Assembly: GCA_964605095.1 (NCBI GenBank)
Contig: CAZSBS010000043.1
Span: 1-23,442 of the forward strand
DNA from: JAUWQU01 sp964605095
GTDB taxonomy: Bacteria > Planctomycetota > Phycisphaerae > SM23-33
Reading direction: 5' to 3'
Length of the DNA stretch: 23,442 nucleotides
Shown piece by piece: positions 15,798-23,015 of the stretch (its first letter is position 1; every line of letters starts with the position of its first letter). The position numbers and the translations under genes are program-made. Below the pieces are notes generated by a model. That model was given only the letters and a program-made list of their open reading frames with translations, had not been told where the DNA came from and searched no databases.

Positions 15798-16616
15798 GGC
15801 ATCTGGTATTACACGGCCGGCCGGTCACGCCACTGGCCGGAAACCGTTCTCGACCTTGGCAACAACGTGAAGATGCGGCTGGTCCTCATCCCGGCCGGCA
15901 AGTTCATGATGGGCTCGCCTGCCACGGAGGCCGGCCGAAGCCGCGATGAAGGCCCGCAGCACGAGGTGACCATCAGCAAGCCGTTCTACATGGGGGTGTT
16001 CGAGGTAACGCAGGAGCAGTACGAGCAGATCATGGGCGTCAATCCCAGCGGCTTCAAAGGCGCGAAGAATCCGGTGGAGGATGTCTCCTGGGACGATGCC
16101 GTGGAGTTCTGCAGAAAGCTCTCGGCCAGGACCGGCAAAAAGGTGATGTTGCCCACCGAGGCCCAGTGGGAATACGCCTGCCGTGCGGGCACGACCACGG
16201 CGTTCCATACCGGCGATGCCCTCAAGCCGGGGCAGGCCAATGCCGCCTTCCCCTCCAATCCGGGCGTCTGGGATAGGATCATGGCGTGGGTGGGGAAGTC
16301 CTCCGCGCAAAAGACCATTCAGACGGCGCCGGCAGGCAGCTTTCCGCCCAACGGCTTCGGGCTATACGACATGCACGGCAATGTCTGGGAGTGGTGTAGC
16401 GACTGGCATGCCGGTTCCTACGCGAACGCGAAGAATCAAGACCCCGCAGGGCCGGATTCCGGGTCGTACCGTGTTCTGCGAGGCGGCAGTTGTGACAACC
16501 CTCAACAGAGCTGCCGGTCTGCGACCCGCTGCGGGGGCCCGCCAGACACCCGGGGCAACAGCCTCGGGTTCCGTATTGCCGTGGACTCACCTGCCGGTCA
16601 GGCAGGGTCCGAGTAA
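15798..16616 (+). CDS. FGE-sulfatase (SUMF1/EgtB/PvdO) domain protein, 5' partial
   Basis: The frame is open from the gap edge (GIWYYTAGRSRHWPETVLDLGNN) through 272 codons. LVLIPAGKFMMGS, FEVTQEQYEQIMG, PVEDVSWDDAVEFCRKLS, LPTEAQWEYACRAG, GLYDMHGNVWEW and YRVLRGGS are the conserved blocks of the formylglycine-generating-enzyme fold. An internal GTG at 15867 is not the start, since VLDLGNNVKMRLVLIPAG continues a typical upstream strand. True FGEs carry two copper-binding cysteines at GGS+3 and GGS+8; here the text is GGSCDNPQQSC, with cysteines at +1 and +8. Sulfatase activation is therefore doubtful, and the domain may serve binding or another reaction. N-terminal domains, possibly a kinase or signal peptide, may lie in the gap. 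Confidence 0.85.
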   Translation, partial: GIWYYTAGRSRHWPETVLDLGNNVKMRLVLIPAGKFMMGSPATEAGRSRDEGPQHEVTISKPFYMGVFEVTQEQYEQIMGVNPSGFKGAKNPVEDVSWDDAVEFCRKLSARTGKKVMLPTEAQWEYACRAGTTTAFHTGDALKPGQANAAFPSNPGVWDRIMAWVGKSSAQKTIQTAPAGSFPPNGFGLYDMHGNVWEWCSDWHAGSYANAKNQDPAGPDSGSYRVLRGGSCDNPQQSCRSATRCGGPPDTRGNSLGFRIAVDSPAGQAGSE

Positions 16617-16657
16617 TACGCAACCAGAATGAAACTCGGGATAGCGGCCTCCTTCTC

Positions 16658-16908
16658 AGCCCCGTTCACGGGGCTTCGCCCCCGCGACAGCGGGGGTTTA
16701 AACCAGGCCTTTTGGGCCTGGGTCGCCGCTCCTCTTCTTCATGCCAGCACGGTTCAGCGCGCTTCAGGGGGCTTTAGCCTAAAGGCTGCAACGTATGGGT
16801 AAGCGCGCTGAAGCGTGCTAAACAAGAACAACAGGAGAATGCCGATTTACCCCAGGCCTCAAAGGCCTGGTCTATACCCCTTAGGGGCAAAGCCCCGTGA
16901 ACGGGGCT
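16658..16908. repeat. 250-bp nested palindromic element
   Basis: Mirror-ordered hairpins. The outer units AGCCCCGTTCACGGGGCT (16658-16675) and AGCCCCGTGAACGGGGCT (16891-16908) are inverted copies. Inside them are CCCCCGC/GCGGGGG (16679-16696) opposite CCCC-TTA-GGGG (16877-16887), then CCAGGCC/GGCCTGG at 16703-16721 opposite 16852-16870. Further in, GCACGGTTCAGCGCGCTT (16747-16764) matches the reverse complement of 16801-16818 at 17 of 18 bases. The centre is AGCC-TAAA-GGCT (16776-16787). The whole could form one large cruciform. Confidence 0.85.
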
Positions 16909-17004
16909 GAATAAAGGCCGACCGCGCGAACTTCTTTCTGGATGCGTATAACCCCTTGCTCCTGCCGGCAGGCGGGCTCTGTTCTCTTACACTTGGCCTC
17001 AAAC

Positions 17005-17025
17005 TTGGCAGACAGTGTCTGCCAA
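17005..17025 (-). terminator. Perfect 10-bp inverted repeat past the ABC operon
   Basis: TTGGCAGACA (17005-17014) and TGTCTGCCAA (17016-17025) are exact inverted copies around a single base. It lies about 90 bases past the stop of the downstream ABC gene. The minus-strand sequence after it is only GTTTGAGG, so the T tract is weak. It could be a terminator, a protein-binding palindrome or a dispersed repeat. Confidence 0.4.
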
Positions 17026-17114
17026 ATCCACCATCCGAGATAGAAAGCGAGCATTTGCCTGAGGTGAGGTTACGAGCGGAATACCGGATTCCGTTCTGTG
17101 TTTGCTTCTCACCT

Positions 17115-18977
17115 TCACGACGACGAACGGAGGATCTCCTCCTCCTTCTGGCGGGCGAACTGGTTGGTGTAGAGGTCGTAGTACCGCCCGCGGGCGCGGA
17201 TGAGCTCGCGGTGCGTGCCGTCCTCGACGATCCGCCCGCCCTCGATCACCAGGATCCGGCTGGCAGAGCGGATCGTGCTCAGCCGGTGGGCGACTACGAA
17301 GCTCAGCCGCCCGTGGAGGGCGTTGTCGATCCCCGACTGGATCAGCCGCTCGGTCTCGGTGTCCACCGACGAGGTGGCTTCGTCCAGAATGAATATCTGC
17401 GGGTCCGCCAGCACCGCCCGCGCAAGCGCGATGAGCTGCTTCTGGCCGGTGGAAAGCTTGTTGCCCCCGTGGCCGACGTCCGTGTCGTAGCCCTGCTCGA
17501 GCCGCATGACGAACTCGTGGGCGTTTACCAGCCGCGATGCCTGCTCGACCTCGGCGTCCGTCGCGTCGAGTCGGCCATAACGTATGTTCTCGCGCAGCGG
17601 CCCGCTGAACAGGTGCGGCGTCTGGAGCACGATGCCGAGCTGCGACTGGAGCCACCGCAGCGGCCTGGACCGGTAGTCCATGCCATTTATGAGGATCTCG
17701 CCGGCGGTAGGCTCGTAGAAGCGGCACATGAGGCTTACGATGGTGGTCTTTCCGCCGCCGGTCGGGCCAACCAGGGCGATGGTCTGACCGCGACGGGCCG
17801 ACAGGTTGAAGCCGTCGAGCACCTTCTGGCCCTGCTTGTAGGCAAAGTGTACGTCGCGAAACTCGATGGTCTCGATGCGCCCCGGCAGCCCGTCGGGCGC
17901 CAGGCCCGCCGCGCCGGCTGGGTGCTCGCGGACGAACCGCTCGACAGCCTGGAGGACTTCCGGCGTGTCGCGGATTTCCGGCTCGGTTTCCAGCAGCCCG
18001 ATGATTCTCTCTGCCGCGGCCTGGGCAGCCTGGAGTTGGACGAACATCCGGCTGAGATCCTGGACGGGCATGAAGAAGAATGCCGCGTATGCCAGGAAGA
18101 GGTAAAGGTCGCCTATTGTCATGCGGTGGCTCATAACGTCCATGCCGCCCTTCCACAGCGCCACGGCCACGCCGACGCTGCCGAGTGAGAAGATGACCGG
18201 CAGGTACACGCTGGACCAGATTGCGTTGCGGACGCTCGCGCCATACATGCGGTCCGTGAGGATGCGGAACTCGGCGAGGTTGTCAGCCTCGCGGACGAGC
18301 GTCTTGGTGGTTCGCACGCCGCTGATGGCCTCGTTGTACGAGGCGGTGATGTTGGAGTTGGCCCGGCGGGCCTCGCGGTCGGTCGTCAGAATGCGCTTCT
18401 GGAAGATCATGCTGACCCAGATCATCGGCGGCACGATAATGAGCACCAGCAGCCCCAGTTGCCACTTGAAGATCACCATCAGCACCGAGACGCCGACGAG
18501 CATGAAGACTCCCCAGATCAGGTCGAGCACGCCCCAGGCGAGGATCCGCGAGAGCCGGTCGCAGTCGCTGGTAAGCCTGGCCATGAGCCAGCCGACGGGG
18601 CGGCGGTCGTAGTAGCTGAACGACAGGTCCTGGAGTTTCTCGAAGCCCGCCTGGCGCATGTCGTGGCTGATGCCCGGCGAGATTCTCGCCCCGAGGCTGA
18701 TGAACGTGAATACGCCGAACGGGAAACAGCAGACCAGACCCAGATAGATTCCGCCCCAGAGCCAGATGTTTGCGGCCTGGCCATGGGCCTCGACTTCGTT
18801 GATCATCCTCCGCGTCACGAGCGTGAAGCTCAGGTCGATCACGGCCATCACCATGGCCATGACAATCATGCCCGCCATGGCCCGCCACTGACGCCTGCCC
18901 AGGCGGATGATCTTCCACCACAGGCCTGGATTTAACTGGCCGTGATATTCCTCCTCGTGCAGGGCGGTGTCGGTCAT
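17115..18977 (-). CDS. ABC exporter half-transporter B (canonical Walker B)
   Basis: Protein of 620 residues: a six-helix exporter membrane domain (about 30-320) followed by an ATPase domain (about 368-610). Walker A is GPTGGGKTT (404-412), signature LSTGQ (508-512) instead of LSGGQ, Walker B IFILDE with catalytic Glu533, H-loop His564. This is the MsbA/MDR-like export type, in the cytoplasmic membrane; substrates may be lipids, drugs or peptides. The ATG at 18977 overlaps the stop of the upstream ABC gene (ATGA), so the two are translationally coupled. An extension to 19085 is rejected because it runs back inside the upstream gene and GGAGGG precedes 18977. The altered signature fits a partner that completes a degenerate ATP site. 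Confidence 0.92.
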   Translation of the reverse strand: MTDTALHEEEYHGQLNPGLWWKIIRLGRRQWRAMAGMIVMAMVMAVIDLSFTLVTRRMINEVEAHGQAANIWLWGGIYLGLVCCFPFGVFTFISLGARISPGISHDMRQAGFEKLQDLSFSYYDRRPVGWLMARLTSDCDRLSRILAWGVLDLIWGVFMLVGVSVLMVIFKWQLGLLVLIIVPPMIWVSMIFQKRILTTDREARRANSNITASYNEAISGVRTTKTLVREADNLAEFRILTDRMYGASVRNAIWSSVYLPVIFSLGSVGVAVALWKGGMDVMSHRMTIGDLYLFLAYAAFFFMPVQDLSRMFVQLQAAQAAAERIIGLLETEPEIRDTPEVLQAVERFVREHPAGAAGLAPDGLPGRIETIEFRDVHFAYKQGQKVLDGFNLSARRGQTIALVGPTGGGKTTIVSLMCRFYEPTAGEILINGMDYRSRPLRWLQSQLGIVLQTPHLFSGPLRENIRYGRLDATDAEVEQASRLVNAHEFVMRLEQGYDTDVGHGGNKLSTGQKQLIALARAVLADPQIFILDEATSSVDTETERLIQSGIDNALHGRLSFVVAHRLSTIRSASRILVIEGGRIVEDGTHRELIRARGRYYDLYTNQFARQKEEEILRSSS

Positions 18978-20857
18978 GGCTGGGTGCCCTCCTGTCCGGC
19001 CTGCAAGGGCAAATCCGCCCCAGCCGCGCCGTTGCCGTTCGACTCGGTCCGCAGGTCCTCTTCCAGCGAGCTTTGGATGTTCCACAGCCGCCGGTACAGG
19101 CCATCGACGCCGATAAGCTGCTCGTGTGTGCCGTCCTGGACGATCCGCCCGCTGTCGAGCACGAGTATCCTGTCGGCCTGCATGAGTGTGCTGAGCCGAT
19201 GGGCGATCAGCAGCGTCGTCCGCTTGCCCCGCCGCCGGCGAAGGGCGTCGAGGATCATCGCCTCGGTCCGCGTGTCCACGGCGCTTAGGGCGTCGTCGAG
19301 GATCAGAACCGGCGGGTCGCTGAGCACCGCCCGCGCCAAGGCAACCCGCTGCCGCTGGCCGCCGGAGAGCGTAACGCCCCGCTCGCCGACAAGCGTGTCG
19401 TAACCCTTGTCGAACTGGCGGATCGTGTCGTCCACGCAGGCCATCTTGGCCGCCTCGGCCACGCTGCTGTCGTCCGCGAGATGGGCACCGAGGCGAATGT
19501 TGTCGCGAACACTCTTGGAGTACAGGAACGGCTCCTGGAGAACCGCCCCGAACTGCGCCCGGGCGTGCTTGCGGTCCACCTCGCGCAGTTCCGTGCCGTC
19601 CAGGCGGATCGAGCCCTCGTGGTAGTCGTACAGCCTCAGCAGCAGGTTCACCAGCGTGCTCTTGCCGGACCCGCTGGGCCCAAGCAGCGCCAGCGTCTCG
19701 CCCTGGTGGACGCGGAAGGATATGTCCCGCAGGACGGGGGTCTGGTCGTGCGAAAATGAGAGATGCTCGACCGACAGGTCACCCGTCAGGCGAGGGGCCT
19801 CCGCGGGGTCGGCCTGGCACTTGTCCTCGGGCTGCTGATGGAGGATCTCGAAGATGCGGTCCATCGAAACCGTCGCCTTGCCGAAGTCCGCCAGAAGGCG
19901 CCCAAGTTGGCGGATAGGCCACATGAACAGGTGTACGAAGGTTAAAAACGCGATGAACCCGCCGGCGGTCAGGCCGCCCGGCTTGCCCCAGTCGACCGCC
20001 AGAAGGTATGCGCCCGTGACCGTGACGATGGCGATCTGCATCATGCACATCCAGTCGGAACTGGACCAGAAGATGGCGAAAAGCCTGATTACCCCGCTCC
20101 ACCGGCGGCGGTATTCGGCGTTGCAGGCGGCGAACTTGCGGTTCTCGTAATCGCCCCGGCCAAACGCGCGGACCACGCGGATGCCGGTGAGGTTCTCCTC
20201 CAGCACGGTGGTCATCGCGCCCTCGGCCTCGTCCGACAACCGGAACTTGTTGCGGACAAGCAGGAAGAAGAGCACCGAATATCCCACGATGACGGGCATG
20301 AGCACCACTGAGGCGATGGCCATCGTCGGGTTGACCCAGATCATCACGGGCAGGCCGACGCCCAACTGAATGATCCCGCGCCCGCCCTCGACAGCGCTTG
20401 CGGCCAGGAACGACCGGACTGTCTCGACATCCGAACTGCACCGCTGGACGGTATCGCCGGTGTCGGCCTTGTCATGGTACTTGGCCGGCAGGTGCTGAAG
20501 GTGGTCGTAGAGCCGCTCGCGGATGCTTTTTGCGACGGCCTCGGCCGACACGGCGGCCCAGCGCCCCTTGTAATATGTGAACAGGCCGCTCATGCATGTC
20601 GCCAGGATCATGACCACGCCGGCAATCCACAGGTTGCGAGCCAGCACGCTCGTGCCGCCAATGAACGTGATGACGCGAAGGATGATCGACGGCGCGGGGA
20701 TCGGCTTGTTGTCGATCACGTAGTCGATAACCCACATGCGGATCAGCGGCGGGGCGTACATGAACGCCGCCGAGACCACCAGCGCCACCACGGCTGAGAT
20801 GTACAACAGCCGCTGCCCACGCATCAGTCCCCAGATGTTTCTCAACTTCTCAAACAT
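18974..20857 (-). CDS. ABC exporter half-transporter A (degenerate Walker B)
   Basis: Protein of 627 residues: exporter membrane domain (about 15-335) and ATPase domain (about 360-600). Walker A is GPSGSGKST (393-401), signature LSGGQ (497-501), and Walker B VLILD ends at 521, followed by Asp522 where catalytic Glu is expected. H-loop His553 is present. An Asp here is a hallmark of the degenerate site in heterodimeric exporters such as TM287/288 and LmrCD, so it should pair with the gene directly downstream, whose Walker B is canonical. The tail after residue 600 is long and Glu/Gly/Ala-rich. No good ribosome-binding site precedes the ATG at 20857. Substrate unknown. Confidence 0.92.
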   Translation of the reverse strand: MFEKLRNIWGLMRGQRLLYISAVVALVVSAAFMYAPPLIRMWVIDYVIDNKPIPAPSIILRVITFIGGTSVLARNLWIAGVVMILATCMSGLFTYYKGRWAAVSAEAVAKSIRERLYDHLQHLPAKYHDKADTGDTVQRCSSDVETVRSFLAASAVEGGRGIIQLGVGLPVMIWVNPTMAIASVVLMPVIVGYSVLFFLLVRNKFRLSDEAEGAMTTVLEENLTGIRVVRAFGRGDYENRKFAACNAEYRRRWSGVIRLFAIFWSSSDWMCMMQIAIVTVTGAYLLAVDWGKPGGLTAGGFIAFLTFVHLFMWPIRQLGRLLADFGKATVSMDRIFEILHQQPEDKCQADPAEAPRLTGDLSVEHLSFSHDQTPVLRDISFRVHQGETLALLGPSGSGKSTLVNLLLRLYDYHEGSIRLDGTELREVDRKHARAQFGAVLQEPFLYSKSVRDNIRLGAHLADDSSVAEAAKMACVDDTIRQFDKGYDTLVGERGVTLSGGQRQRVALARAVLSDPPVLILDDALSAVDTRTEAMILDALRRRRGKRTTLLIAHRLSTLMQADRILVLDSGRIVQDGTHEQLIGVDGLYRRLWNIQSSLEEDLRTESNGNGAAGADLPLQAGQEGTQP

Positions 20858-21126
20858 AGCTCGCGCCAGGAGATTCTACAGCCCGCCGGCCAAAATGTCG
20901 CACACTCATCGCGGGGACACGTCATATTTCGCGACTTTGCGGCCCATCAGACGCATCCGCGGCCGGACCATGCCTCCAGGCACTCATGCCTTTATAACGC
21001 AAGAGTCCGGGCGGCATTAGGAAGTACTAATTAACTACTAATAAGTACTGAATTAGTAGTTCCCCGTGTCTCGGCCCGCGGCCGGGCAGGCAAGGCAGTC
21101 CGATAAAACCCCGTCTGTTTGGCAGG
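20858..21126. promoter_or_regulatory. Upstream region of the ABC operon with AT-rich palindrome
   Basis: No gene is seen here. AACTACTAAT (21033-21042) and ATTAGTAGTT (21052-21061) form a perfect 10-bp inverted repeat with a 9-base loop, and AGTACT occurs twice, at 21023-21028 and 21044-21049. The cluster is strikingly AT-rich for this genome. Closer to the operon, minus-strand TATAAA (20996-20991) could be a -10 box, immediately followed by the hairpin AGGCA-TGAG-TGCCT (20978-20991). An operator for the exporter genes is a reasonable guess. Confidence 0.4.
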
Positions 21127-21158
21127 GCCGCCCAGATTAGAGGCTGGGGCTGGGCGGC
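21127..21158 (-). terminator. Hairpin past the GH20-like gene
   Basis: GCCGCCCAG (21127-21135) pairs perfectly with CTGGGCGGC (21150-21158) around a 14-base loop, four bases beyond the stop at 21162. There is no immediate T tract on the minus strand; GGGGTTTTAT follows about a dozen bases later. It is probably a terminator, perhaps not strictly rho-independent. Confidence 0.5.
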
Positions 21159-21161
21159 AGC

Positions 21162-23015
21162 CTACGCCTCCGCCGCGAGGCTGCGGGACTCTGCCACGGC
21201 GGCGTCGAGCTTGGCGACGTTGTCGGCCAGGCGAGAGGGCTTGCTGCGGGCCAGCCAGAGTTGCTGAAACTCGCCGGAAACTTGTACGGTCTCATCGGCC
21301 AGGGCATTGAGGTCGGCGGCGGGCGGCATCTGCCCGGTGCGCAGCATGGCGGCGGCGACCGTCCGGCCAGCGGCCAGCATGTCCATTCGCCCAGCCAGGG
21401 CAAGCTCGGCCAGGGCGAGCTTCTCGAACTCATCCCGCTGGCCATTGGGGCCGGGCATGTCCGCCAGCGCCGCACCAATGCGGTCAAGGACTTCCCGAGC
21501 CCCGTCGGCAGGGACCTGGCCGATCGAGTCCTCAGCCTCCGGATCGGCTGGGACCAGCGGCTCCACCAGCGCACGATACAGCGACACCCGGTACGGCCTC
21601 GGCCAGCCGATCATCTCCGACGTGCCGCCCAGCAGCCGCACATACGACGAGAGCCGCTCGTCGCCCTGGCGCTGGCAATAATACTGGCGGCAGAAACGCT
21701 CGGTGAACGTCGCATCGTCCACGGCCGAGCCGTGCCACGAGTGGGCCGCGCCGTGGGCGAAGCCGTGCAGGCTGGCGCCCAGCGTGTTGCGGTGCCCATC
21801 ATCGCCCCAATCGGTGTTCAGCAGGCCCTCGGCGCCTTGTTTTCGCCCCTCAGCCGCGAAATTAGCCACGTTTTCCACCGCGTTTGCAAGCCGGCTGCCG
21901 TGCGAAAGCCACCCGCTCGTGCCCGGACAGACCACCAAAGGCATTCCGGCACGCACGATTTCACCACTTCGCGCTATCCTGGACCCCCCGGCCGCATACT
22001 CCCAGTTCAACATGACGATATCATTTGGCAACTCCGCCAGCATTTCCGGGTGCTCCAGCACGATGTCCGCCCATGCGTTCATCCGCTTGCCGTGCTTGCC
22101 GCACAGTTGGCGGAGCTTCAGCAGGAACCCCAGGTAGACGCGCCCCAGCCCCACTCGCCCCACTTCGGCCTGGCTTCGGCCCTTGCCCAGTTCCCACGTC
22201 TCATCGCAGCAGACGTTGAAGTCCACCGCGTCGAACAGCGGCACGAGCTCCGAATACAGGTCCGTCACCAGCGCGATCGAGCCTTCATCCAGCGGGCAGA
22301 GCGTCGTCCCGCCGGGCAGGCCGCGGAAGCCCGCCATCTCGCCGAGGTGCTGGTACTCCGGCAGCTTGAGGATTCTCTCCATGTGCCCGAAGCTCGCCAA
22401 CGAGCCGACCAGCCGGATGTGATGCGCCCGGCAATGGTCCCGGAGGGCAGTTATTTCATCCGGCGTAAACGGGCTGTACCCGACGCCGATGGCTGGGTGC
22501 TTGCGGAATGTGAAGACGTTCTCGATATAGAGCTGAAGCTCGTTTACCTTCCAGTGCGCCAGCCGCTCGACGAGTTGCTTGAGCGTTTCAAGCGTCGGCA
22601 CCTTGCCGCGCGAGCAGTCCAGGTACACCCCGCGCCGCGCAAAGTCCGGCCTGTCCTCGATTACCCCGCAAGGAACCTCCACCCCGCCGATGCCCCCAGC
22701 CGCCAGCAGCGCCCGCAGAGTCTGCACGCCGTAATACGCACCCGCGTCGGACCCAGCAGCGACTTCGATATCCCCAGCCCTGATCGTCAGCCGATACGCC
22801 TCAGCCCCGCCGATGCCCGCATCGCGTACGACCCGCACGTCCACCGCGCCGTCGCCCCGCCGCGGCAGCCGCGACCCGAGGTCGCGCTCAAGCTGCCCCA
22901 GAGGCAGAGAGTCCGCCTCAGCCGCCGGCGAAAACCGCACATCCTTCAACCACCGAAACGCCCCACCCGCGGGAGTAAATAGCCTTGCGGGAACAAGAAT
23001 ATCTCTGACCGTCAT
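21162..23015 (-). CDS. GH20-like beta-N-acetylhexosaminidase
   Basis: Protein of 617 residues. Residues about 35-120 resemble the GH20 zincin-like domain (YRLTIRAGDIEVAAGSDAGAYYGVQTL). Residues about 122-450 resemble the TIM barrel, beginning DRPDFARRGVYLDCSRGKVP, with KVNELQLYIENVF and the probable catalytic pair Asp271-Glu272 in NVCCDETWELGKGRS. GH20 enzymes remove terminal N-acetylhexosamines by substrate-assisted catalysis. The usual GGDE is CCDE here, so this is a divergent branch and the sugar specificity is uncertain. The region from about 480 is helical with no named domain. No signal peptide is present, so it is probably cytoplasmic and acts on imported oligosaccharides. A weak AGG precedes the ATG at 23015. 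No partner gene is adjacent. Confidence 0.82.
   Translation of the reverse strand: MTVRDILVPARLFTPAGGAFRWLKDVRFSPAAEADSLPLGQLERDLGSRLPRRGDGAVDVRVVRDAGIGGAEAYRLTIRAGDIEVAAGSDAGAYYGVQTLRALLAAGGIGGVEVPCGVIEDRPDFARRGVYLDCSRGKVPTLETLKQLVERLAHWKVNELQLYIENVFTFRKHPAIGVGYSPFTPDEITALRDHCRAHHIRLVGSLASFGHMERILKLPEYQHLGEMAGFRGLPGGTTLCPLDEGSIALVTDLYSELVPLFDAVDFNVCCDETWELGKGRSQAEVGRVGLGRVYLGFLLKLRQLCGKHGKRMNAWADIVLEHPEMLAELPNDIVMLNWEYAAGGSRIARSGEIVRAGMPLVVCPGTSGWLSHGSRLANAVENVANFAAEGRKQGAEGLLNTDWGDDGHRNTLGASLHGFAHGAAHSWHGSAVDDATFTERFCRQYYCQRQGDERLSSYVRLLGGTSEMIGWPRPYRVSLYRALVEPLVPADPEAEDSIGQVPADGAREVLDRIGAALADMPGPNGQRDEFEKLALAELALAGRMDMLAAGRTVAAAMLRTGQMPPAADLNALADETVQVSGEFQQLWLARSKPSRLADNVAKLDAAVAESRSLAAEA

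Larger units (their letters stand above)
16617..17114. other. Non-coding region with palindromic elements
   Basis: About 500 bases with no supported gene, lying between the convergent ends of the FGE-domain gene and the ABC operon. It is dominated by the nested palindrome at 16658-16908. CCTGCCGGCAGG occurs near 16962-16973, and a perfect 10-bp inverted repeat is at 17005-17025. Confidence 0.7.

Noticed and set aside
21261..22982. Plus-strand open frame of 573 codons opposite the GH20-like gene
   Set aside because: Low-complexity Arg/Pro/Ala text with no domain; it is the shadow of the minus-strand gene.
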